The notes under the pieces are model-generated. The model worked only from the letters and a program-made list of their open reading frames with translations. It ran no database searches and was not told where the DNA came from. Below are positions 1 through 4,527 of a DNA stretch of 6,446 nt, piece by piece. The stretch is from assembly GCA_902727905.1 (NCBI GenBank), contig CACVAR010000148.1, positions 1 to 6,446 of the forward strand, in the 5' to 3' direction. Origin of the DNA: an uncultured Sulfurovum sp. Its GTDB lineage: Bacteria; Campylobacterota; Campylobacteria; Campylobacterales; Sulfurovaceae. A program made the translations under genes and the position numbers. The stretch's first letter is position 1, and each line of letters starts with the position of its first letter.

Positions 1-2
1 CA

Positions 3-71
3 CCAAAACCTGAAAATGAAATTGTAGATTTCTCTGCTGAAGTTGAGTATGATGCCAACACTAAAGACTAA
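3..71 (+). CDS. C-terminal end of an unknown protein (partial)
   Basis: An open frame enters from the left edge and stops at TAA 69-71. It gives 22 residues, ending in DFSAEVEYDANTKD. The tail is acidic and polar, with no motif I can assign. The stop lies 3 bases before the ATG of the next gene, so the two are probably co-transcribed. The product cannot be named from this fragment. Confidence 0.55.
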   Translation, partial: PKPENEIVDFSAEVEYDANTKD

Positions 72-74
72 TTA

Positions 75-272
75 ATGTCTGACGGAACAGTACGAGCCAA
101 TATTAAGTCTGGTTCAGAAGTGAATATTGTGTTAAAAGAAGACCAAGACACAGGTTACCTGACTTGGGGAATTGTCCGTGACATTTTGACCAATTCAAAA
201 ACCCATCCACATGGCATAAAAGTACGGCTCACAACCCGTGAAGTTGGTCGGGTAAAAGAGATTTTGAAGTAG
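75..272 (+). CDS. ywbE: YwbE-like small protein (DUF2196)
   Basis: This encodes a 65-residue basic protein that matches the YwbE/DUF2196 family at about its usual full length. The recognisable parts are the opening around G4-V6 and SGSEVNIV (12-19), the central TGYLTWGIVRDILT (26-39), and a C-terminal stretch with HPHGIKVRL followed by a GRVKEIL ending. Members of the family are short, soluble and uncharacterised, so no reaction can be given. There is no signal peptide or membrane segment. It begins 3 bases after the preceding stop, and its TAG is followed at once by the ATG of the hydrolase. This implies one operon with translational coupling. The SD is weak (AAAG near 63-66). The start is chosen because the first residues already fit the family. 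Confidence 0.8.
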   Translation: MSDGTVRANIKSGSEVNIVLKEDQDTGYLTWGIVRDILTNSKTHPHGIKVRLTTREVGRVKEILK

Positions 273-1346
273 ATGTTTCAAACCTCTTTTCTCCTAAGAA
301 ACCCCCATGTTCAAACACTCTTCGCTACTTTTTTTAGAAAAGATAAACTGGAGAAAGTAGAAACAGAAGAGTTCATCCTTCCTGATGGTGACTTTGTAGA
401 GTGTGTTTGGCAAAAGGAAAAACCAAAAGACCATCGTCCCATCGTCGTACTTTTTCATGGTTTGGCTGGTTCAGTTAATTCTCCTTACATCATAGGTCTT
501 ATGAATGCGTTAGATAAACAAGGTTTTGCTTTGGTACTCATGCATTTTCGAGGTTGTGGGAAAAAAGAAAACTTAAAACCCAGAGCCTATCACAGTGGTG
601 AGACAGGGGATGCTAAAGCTTTTATAGAACATCTCCAAAAAACTTATCCAAACAATCCACTCCATGCTGTAGGTTTTTCCATTGGTGGAAATATGCTACT
701 CAAACTTTTAGCTGAATGGGGTAGCGATGCTCCACTACATTCAGCTGTTTCAGTCTCAGCTCCTTTAAGTTTAGACATTTGTGCCGATACGATTGAAAAA
801 GGTTTTGCTAGAGTTTATCAAAACTATTTACTCACCCCTCTCAAAGCTACTTTGCTTCAAAAATATAAAAAGTTTGAGATGGAGAAATATATTGGGAGCA
901 ATGAAGAAGAAATCAAAAGTTTAAAAACCATCCGAGCGTTTGATGATGCTTACATCGCGCCGATGTTTGGCTTTAATTCAAGCCAAGACTATTATGACCA
1001 ATGTTCAGCACGACAGTATTTAAAAGATATAAAAACAAGAACACTCATTATCCATGCAAAAGATGACCCTTTTATGACCGAAGAGATTATTCCTAATGAG
1101 GAAGAACTTTCTGATTTTGTAATGCTTGAATTAAGTGAACATGGTGGACATGTTGGGTTTGTTTCTGGGACGTTGAGGGAGCCTGTTTATTGGTTGGATG
1201 AGAGGGTTTTGGAGTTTTTGTTGAAACAAAATCCAATAAACCAAAAACAAGAAGAGCTGAAAGTTTTAGTAGGTATTGCTCCTAAGGGTAGTTTGAAAGA
1301 TTTAGATATGAAAAGTATTAGAGCTAGTAGAGCTTTAGATGAATAA
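273..1346 (+). CDS. YheT-family alpha/beta hydrolase with an extra, antitoxin-like C-terminal tail
   Basis: This is a 357-residue cytosolic hydrolase of the YheT/AB-hydrolase EMB8 type. The N-terminus carries the family motif NPHVQT (10-15). The oxyanion-loop HGLAG is at 62-66, HFRGC at 91-95, and the nucleophile elbow GFSIGG at 134-139 with Ser136. The acid is in KDDPF (Asp264/265), and the catalytic His is His293 in HGGHVGF. The natural substrate of this family is unsettled; esterase activity on small acyl esters is the usual expectation. The ATG abuts the stop of the YwbE-like gene. The usual domain end is around WLDERVLEFLLKQ (307-319). The following roughly 38 residues (320-357), with GIAPKGSLKDLDMKSIRASRALDE split as GIAPKGS and LKDLDMKSIRASRALDE, are not expected for YheT. 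They read like the C-terminus of a PIN-partner antitoxin. The fold assignment is secure; the fusion is an inference. Confidence 0.88.
   Translation: MFQTSFLLRNPHVQTLFATFFRKDKLEKVETEEFILPDGDFVECVWQKEKPKDHRPIVVLFHGLAGSVNSPYIIGLMNALDKQGFALVLMHFRGCGKKENLKPRAYHSGETGDAKAFIEHLQKTYPNNPLHAVGFSIGGNMLLKLLAEWGSDAPLHSAVSVSAPLSLDICADTIEKGFARVYQNYLLTPLKATLLQKYKKFEMEKYIGSNEEEIKSLKTIRAFDDAYIAPMFGFNSSQDYYDQCSARQYLKDIKTRTLIIHAKDDPFMTEEIIPNEEELSDFVMLELSEHGGHVGFVSGTLREPVYWLDERVLEFLLKQNPINQKQEELKVLVGIAPKGSLKDLDMKSIRASRALDE
1242..1346 (+). pseudogene. Antitoxin C-terminal remnant, fused in frame to the hydrolase
   Basis: About 34 codons at the end of the hydrolase frame resemble the tail of antitoxins paired with PIN toxins: a LKDLDMKSIRASR segment in the style of 'D-x-x-x-IR-x-x-R'. 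Three things support a separate origin. The YheT domain is already complete upstream. The stop overlaps an ATG in the sequence ATGAATAA (1339-1346), the usual antitoxin-toxin overlap, and that ATG opens the N-terminus of a PIN toxin. The DNA-binding half of the antitoxin is absent. A deletion joining the hydrolase to the antitoxin tail would explain all of this. A native C-terminal extension is the alternative. Confidence 0.5.
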
Positions 1347-1631
1347 AAATATTTATTTTGGTATTAATATGATTTACGAAGTACAGCGATAGAAAAAATA
1401 GAGTTTATCAAAAATAGTTTTAATATCGTTTCTTCTGAAGTTAATGAAATAGAAAAAACAATCGCTATTTGTAAAAAGCATACTTTTAATGACTATGAAG
1501 ATGCCATGCAGTATGTCTGTGCATTAAAAGCAGAGTGTGGGTTAATCATCACGAATAATTCTAAAGATTTTAAAAATGCCAGTGTGGATGTTGTTACGAC
1601 TAAAGAGCTTAGTACTTTTTGGGGTTCGTAG
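1339..1631 (+). pseudogene. PIN-domain toxin relic (VapC-like), internally deleted and frameshifted
   Basis: Two pieces of one PIN toxin lie in tandem in different frames. Piece one (1339-1392) starts at the ATG overlapping the upstream stop and reads MNKNIYFGINMIYEVQR then TAG. This is the PIN N-terminus, but the first metal-binding Asp (normally DTN) is Gly8. Piece two is open from 1368 to the TAG at 1629-1631. It carries the second half of a PIN domain, including TFNDYEDAMQY, the LKAECGLIITNNSKDF strand-turn and the VVTTKEL end. These match the family's 'DFEDALQY' and 'LIITRNKKDF' blocks. Roughly 50 residues between the pieces are missing. No start codon serves piece two before its internal Met. 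The gene is not expected to make an active RNase. Confidence 0.75.
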
Positions 1632-1672
1632 GTTTTAAATCTAAAATCAAATAAGATAGTTTTTATATAAAA

Positions 1673-1694
1673 AACACAATCTTTGTGTTATACT
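1673..1694 (+). promoter_or_regulatory. Promoter and candidate operator of the relB-yafQ operon
   Basis: A perfect 7-bp inverted repeat, AACACAA (1673-1679) and TTGTGTT (1683-1689), is separated by TCT. It touches a good -10 box, TATACT (1689-1694). There is no convincing -35. Transcription should begin near 1701, leaving a leader of about 20 bases that contains AGGA at 1711-1714. A palindrome overlapping the -10 of a RelB/DinJ gene fits autorepression by the ribbon-helix-helix antitoxin. This is inferred from position. Confidence 0.5.
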
Positions 1695-1721
1695 ACTTAA
1701 AACTAACTAAAGGATAGTATT

Positions 1722-1976
1722 ATGTTAGCAGTTCAAGAGAAGAGTCGAACAAATATTTATGTTGATGTAAAGATGAAAGATCAAGCAAAAGAGATTTTTA
1801 ATCAATATGGTTTAAGTCTTAGTCAAGCCGTTAATATTTTTTTGACTCAATCCGTTCTAAATCGTGGTTTGCCTTTTGATGTTAAAATTCCTAATGATGA
1901 GACTTTACAAGCCATGAAAGATGTAGAGACAGGTGAGAACTATGAAGATGTTACGCTTGAAGATTTGAAAAAATAG
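1722..1976 (+). CDS. relB: RelB/DinJ-family antitoxin
   Basis: This is an 84-residue antitoxin of the RelB/DinJ superfamily, the normal partner of YafQ/RelE toxins. It pairs with the toxin encoded just downstream and should repress its own operon. The N-terminal ribbon-helix-helix is visible: a beta strand TNIYVDVKM (10-18), then helix KDQAKEIFNQYG (19-30), then the LSLSQAVNIFLTQ signature (31-43). RGLPFDVKIPNDET (48-61) is the typical DinJ linker. The acidic tail, residues 62-84, is the toxin-wrapping part. The start is supported by AGGA (1711-1714) seven bases upstream. The toxin ATG follows 2 bases after the stop. The gene appears intact, although its toxin does not. Confidence 0.88.
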   Translation: MLAVQEKSRTNIYVDVKMKDQAKEIFNQYGLSLSQAVNIFLTQSVLNRGLPFDVKIPNDETLQAMKDVETGENYEDVTLEDLKK

Positions 1977-1978
1977 TT

Positions 1979-2252
1979 ATGCAAATTAAAAGACATAAGT
2001 TTTTTAGAAAAGATGAATTAAAAGCAAAACTTACTGATGAACAATATCAGAAGAGAATAGAGTATTTATCATGTATTCTTAACAATGAAATTTTACCAAG
2101 TGAAGCATTAGACCATCCATTAACTGGGAGAGTATAAGGGTTTTAGAGAGTTTCATCTTGCTGGTGATATGTTAATAATTTATACTGTAAAAGATGACAC
2201 TCTTTATCTTCAACGAATAGGCACACATAACCAATTGTTTAAAAAGTATTAA
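1979..2252 (+). pseudogene. yafQ: YafQ-like mRNA-interferase toxin, broken by a one-base frameshift
   Basis: Translation from ATG 1979 gives 50 residues ending in EALDHPLTG, then RV and a stop at 2135-2137. The remaining 40 codons, from GAG 2130 to TAA 2250-2252, continue the protein one frame over: EYKGFREFHLAGDMLIIYT and then LQRIGTHNQLFKKY. The joined protein is 90 residues, the normal YafQ size. It keeps the residues known to matter in E. coli YafQ: His in DHPL, His and Asp in FHLAGD, and Arg, His and Phe in QRIGTHNQLF. One extra base in the GGG at 2126-2128 explains the break. All else being intact, the lesion is recent, or is an assembly or read error. Such toxins cut mRNA on the ribosome when their antitoxin is degraded. 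Confidence 0.85.
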
Positions 2253-2260
2253 TCGTAATA

Positions 2261-2273
2261 GCGACAAAGTCGC
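2261..2273 (+). repeat. Short hairpin after the yafQ relic
   Basis: GCGAC (2261-2265) and GTCGC (2269-2273) pair around AAA. The hairpin lies 8 bases after the toxin stop and abuts the GTAG of the next hairpin. There is no run of T after it, so it is a poor intrinsic terminator. It is better read as half of a paired REP-type element, though it may still act as an RNA-stabilising 3' hairpin. Confidence 0.5.
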
Positions 2274-2298
2274 GTAGGTCGTAGTGCCTCACTACGAC
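2274..2298 (+). repeat. REP-like element: GTAG foot plus 9-bp hairpin
   Basis: GTAG (2274-2277) is followed directly by GTCGTAGTG (2278-2286), a CCT loop, and the exact complement CACTACGAC (2290-2298). A GTAG tetranucleotide at the 5' foot of a GC-richer hairpin is the known layout of REP sequences handled by REP-associated tyrosine transposases (RAYTs). The stem is richer in GC than its surroundings, and the element sits in a gene-free gap, both typical of REPs. Only one copy is visible here, so repetition in the genome is inferred. Confidence 0.6.
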
Positions 2299-2377
2299 AT
2301 TAATTGGCACGAAGTAGAGCTTTTGATTTTAAATATTTATAACAAAGTATGTTAATGATATAAAATTTTATTACTTG

Positions 2378-2414
2378 TTAACTAGTACAAAAAAGATATA
2401 ATTATACTAGTTAA
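2378..2414 (+). promoter_or_regulatory. Promoter of the AAA+ ATPase gene framed by a 10-bp inverted repeat
   Basis: A perfect inverted repeat, TTAACTAGTA (2378-2387) and TACTAGTTAA (2405-2414), encloses 17 bases. That spacer contains the consensus -10 TATAAT (2397-2402). A second -10-like TATACT (2403-2408) overlaps the right arm. The likely start of transcription, near 2409, falls inside the right arm. An SD (AAGGA, 2416-2420) precedes ATG 2427. The geometry suits a dimeric repressor that blocks RNA polymerase. No DNA-binding protein is encoded next to it, so the regulator is unknown. Confidence 0.6.
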
Positions 2415-2426
2415 AAAGGATAAAAA

Positions 2427-3701
2427 ATGAAAGAAACCTTCAAAAAACTCATTATCAACTTCCAAGAGCGAACTTTTGGAAGAATTGTTTCACGAGATTA
2501 TGATATACCCACGACTACTAAAAAAGTAGTATCACTCATTGGAGTACGTCGAAGTGGTAAGACTTATATTTTATACTCACTTATTGAAAAATTACGTAAA
2601 AGTATTGACCCTCAAAATATTGTTTACATTAACTTTGAAGATGACCGACTTTTTCCTTTGAAATTAGAAAATTTAGATGACTTAATGGAAGGATATTATG
2701 AACTCTATCCTGAAAAACGAGAAGAGAAGGTTTATCTTTTTTTAGATGAGGTACAAAATGTTGAGGGCTGGGAAAAATATATTCGTCGTATTGACGATAC
2801 ACTTAATTTGCAACTTTACATTACGGGTTCATCTTCTAAATTACTCTCGTCGGAGATTGCTACTTCACTGCGTGGACGAACCATTACCTATGAAGTGTTT
2901 CCTTTTTCATTTAAAGAGTATTTGAGACATAAAGAGATAGAAGTTAATTTGTACTCTTCTAAAAGTATTAGTTTTGTTAAAAATGCTTTTAACAGTTATT
3001 TGGTCGATGGTGGATTTGCTGAAACCTTTGATGAAACACCTGATGTTCAGAAGCGTATTTTAAAAGACTATTTAGATTTGATTATTTATAAGGATGTAGT
3101 GGAACGATATACCATAAAGAACCAATCACTCCTTAAGCACTTAATTAAATATATGTTTGTCAATATGGGAACACTTATAAGTGTGAATAAGCTTTATAAT
3201 GACTATAGATCCCAAGGTTATAAAGTAGGTAAAGATACCTTACAAGATTATCTGTCCTATTTACAAGAGGCATATACCCTTTTTACTACGCCTATTTATA
3301 GAAATTCGGTGAGAGAAGAACAACGAAACCCTAAAAAACTTTATGCAATTGACAATGGGTTTAAAAAACTTTTTTCTATATCTTTGTCAGATGATTATTC
3401 TAAACTTTATGAAAACTTGGCATTTTTACATTTGCGTCGTGAGAGTTCTGAGGTTTATTATTTTAAGCAGAAACAAGAGGTCGATTTATATGTTCATACA
3501 GATAAAGAGCATTTGGTTAATGTCTCTTATACTATTGAAGATGAAAAGACCTTAACACGAGAGATAAATGCTTTAAGAGAGGGTATGAGGTATTTTAAAC
3601 TCTCACAGGCATATCTTGTAACGGCAGAGAGGGATGAGGTTGTGGAGGTGGAAGAGGGGAGTATAGTGGTTATTCCTATGTGGAAGTGGTTGTTGTTATA
3701 G
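2427..3701 (+). CDS. AAA+ ATPase, AAA_14/DUF4143 family
   Basis: This 424-residue cytosolic ATPase belongs to the large, poorly understood AAA_14-DUF4143 family. The N-terminal AAA+ domain has Walker A GVRRSGKT (39-46), Walker B YLFLDEVQN (103-111, Asp107/Glu108), sensor 1 TGSSS (133-137) and the arginine-finger segment LRGR (148-151). The YLVDGGFAE block (191-199) marks the DUF4143-type middle part. Residues about 228-295 look like a winged-helix. The C-terminus (326-424) resembles the PD-(D/E)XK fold, with YENLAFLHL and EVDLYV (351-356). The expected E-x-K on the next strand is VNVSY (364-368), so nuclease activity is doubtful. Length is typical and the gene looks intact. Its own promoter with an inverted repeat suggests it is a single-gene unit. 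The biological role of the family is not established. Confidence 0.85.
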   Translation: MKETFKKLIINFQERTFGRIVSRDYDIPTTTKKVVSLIGVRRSGKTYILYSLIEKLRKSIDPQNIVYINFEDDRLFPLKLENLDDLMEGYYELYPEKREEKVYLFLDEVQNVEGWEKYIRRIDDTLNLQLYITGSSSKLLSSEIATSLRGRTITYEVFPFSFKEYLRHKEIEVNLYSSKSISFVKNAFNSYLVDGGFAETFDETPDVQKRILKDYLDLIIYKDVVERYTIKNQSLLKHLIKYMFVNMGTLISVNKLYNDYRSQGYKVGKDTLQDYLSYLQEAYTLFTTPIYRNSVREEQRNPKKLYAIDNGFKKLFSISLSDDYSKLYENLAFLHLRRESSEVYYFKQKQEVDLYVHTDKEHLVNVSYTIEDEKTLTREINALREGMRYFKLSQAYLVTAERDEVVEVEEGSIVVIPMWKWLLL

Positions 3702-3806
3702 GGATTGATAAAATATGACAATATGCCATATTCCTAACCAAAATAAACTTTTAATGTTGAAATCATAAGAAAGTGAGTCTAAGATGAAAAATACTCCATT
3801 GATTAA

Positions 3807-3830
3807 AGTTACCATTATGGTAACTATGCT
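3807..3830 (+). promoter_or_regulatory. Promoter with 19-bp palindromic operator of higBA
   Basis: AGTTACCATTATGGTAACT (3807-3825) is a perfect palindrome: 9-bp arms around a single T. A -10-like TATGCT (3825-3830) starts on its last base, and TTGATT (3799-3804) is a possible -35 with a long 20-base spacing. A palindrome on the promoter directly upstream of higB is what HigA-type antitoxins normally bind to repress their operon. If this -10 is used, transcription starts about 4-6 bases before the higB ATG, leaving no room for a Shine-Dalgarno. Confidence 0.65.
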
Positions 3831-3841
3831 AAAGTAAAAGA

Positions 3842-4504
3842 ATGAGAGTCATAGCTAAAAGTACCCTAAGAGCTTTTTATGATGAGCCAAACTATACTGA
3901 TAGTAAATCTGCCTTGGAATCATGGCATCACGAAGCCATAAAAGCAAATTGGCAAAACCCAAATGAGATAAAAGCACAGTATAAAAGTGCAAGTGTCGTA
4001 GGTAATAACAAAGTAGTTTTTAACATCTGTGGTAACAAGTATCGACTCATTGTTAAAATAAACTATGTTGCAGAAATTATTTTCATAAAGTTTATAGGAA
4101 CTCACAAACAGTATGACAAAATAGATGTAGAGGAGTATAAAATGATAAAACCCATAAGAACAGAAAGAGACTACGAAGAAGCTCTTTTTCGTGTAGAATC
4201 ACTCATGGATGCAGAGCCAAACTCTGAAGCTTTTGATGAACTAGAAGTGTTAGCAACGTTGGTTGAAAAGTATGAAGAGAAATTTTATAGTATAGATGCA
4301 CCAGACCCCATAGAAGCGATAAAGTTTAGAATGGAACAAGAGGGGTTAAGACAAAATGATTTGGTTCCTATGTTTGGTAATAAATCCCGTGTATCAGAAG
4401 TGTTAAATAGAAAAAGAAAACTTACACTTGATATGATACGTAACTTGAACACACAACTTAATATACCATTTGAGAACCTTTTAGGAGATTATCGCTTAGT
4501 ATAG
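3842..4504 (+). CDS. higBA: HigB toxin-HigA antitoxin encoded as one continuous frame
   Basis: The 220-residue product combines two proteins normally made separately. Residues 1-98 are a complete HigB toxin (RelE-fold mRNA interferase, HigB_toxin family): MRVIAKSTLRAFYD opening, ESWHHEAIKANWQ (26-38), NNKVVFNICGNKYRLIVKIN (55-74) and FIGTHKQYDKID (84-95). Residues 101-220 are a complete HigA antitoxin: MIKPIRTERDYEEAL start, the LMDAEP and DELEVLATLVEKYE helices, then an Xre-type HTH with LRQNDL and RVSEVLNRKRKLT (183-195). No stop separates them; the junction is VEEYK then Met101. HigB cleaves mRNA at the ribosome, and HigA neutralises it and represses the operon. An internal start with a strong SD (see separate entry) should also give free HigA. 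The start follows the HigB family N-terminus. Its SD is weak. Confidence 0.9.
   Translation: MRVIAKSTLRAFYDEPNYTDSKSALESWHHEAIKANWQNPNEIKAQYKSASVVGNNKVVFNICGNKYRLIVKINYVAEIIFIKFIGTHKQYDKIDVEEYKMIKPIRTERDYEEALFRVESLMDAEPNSEAFDELEVLATLVEKYEEKFYSIDAPDPIEAIKFRMEQEGLRQNDLVPMFGNKSRVSEVLNRKRKLTLDMIRNLNTQLNIPFENLLGDYRLV
4129..4144 (+). promoter_or_regulatory. Internal Shine-Dalgarno and ATG for free HigA
   Basis: AGAGGAG (4129-4135) lies six bases before an in-frame ATG (4142-4144). It is the strongest ribosome-binding site in the window. The ATG matches the family start of HigA (MIKPIRTERDY), so ribosomes should make HigA alone from within the fused gene. The SD bases also encode the Val-Glu-Glu of the junction. 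Confidence 0.75.
4142..4504 (+). CDS. higA: HigA-family antitoxin from the internal start
   Basis: This is the 120-residue antitoxin form, in frame with the higB-higA fusion and ending at the same stop. The N-terminal half (IRTERDYEEALFRVESLMD, then DELEVLATLVEKYEEK) is the helical region of HigA that contacts the toxin. The linker DAPDPIEAIKFRME precedes an Xre-like helix-turn-helix, seen in LRQNDLVPMFGNKSRVSEV and continuing to LDMIRNLNTQL. It should bind the palindrome at 3807-3825. It is listed separately because the SD and family start argue that it is translated on its own. The fraction of free versus fused protein cannot be told from sequence. Confidence 0.7.
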   Translation: MIKPIRTERDYEEALFRVESLMDAEPNSEAFDELEVLATLVEKYEEKFYSIDAPDPIEAIKFRMEQEGLRQNDLVPMFGNKSRVSEVLNRKRKLTLDMIRNLNTQLNIPFENLLGDYRLV

Positions 4505-4527
4505 TAATACAAGGGGATAAGATTACT

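Noticed and set aside
1632..1650. TTTTA-AATC-TAAAA hairpin after the PIN relic, considered as a terminator
   Set aside because: It is a five-pair A-T-only stem without a following T run.
3343..3555. Plus-strand open frame of 70 codons inside the ATPase gene
   Set aside because: It lies in another frame of a well-supported coding region, and its Ile/Leu/Phe-rich product is typical of AT-rich shadow frames.
3527..3721. Open frame on the minus strand, 64 codons
   Set aside because: It is antisense to the 3' end of the ATPase gene, with low-complexity Ser/Thr composition and no family match or SD; a shadow.
3720..3732. 13-bp palindrome AATATG-C-CATATT after the ATPase gene
   Set aside because: It is AT-rich, short, lacks a T run and is not placed on a promoter; this could arise by chance here.
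3715..3837. Two 17-codon open frames (3715-3768 and 3784-3837)
   Set aside because: They are very short with no SD. The second overlaps the higBA palindrome, so its reading frame is best explained by the operator.
3920..4105. Minus-strand open frame of 61 codons
   Set aside because: It is antisense to the conserved HigB domain, with no recognisable protein features.
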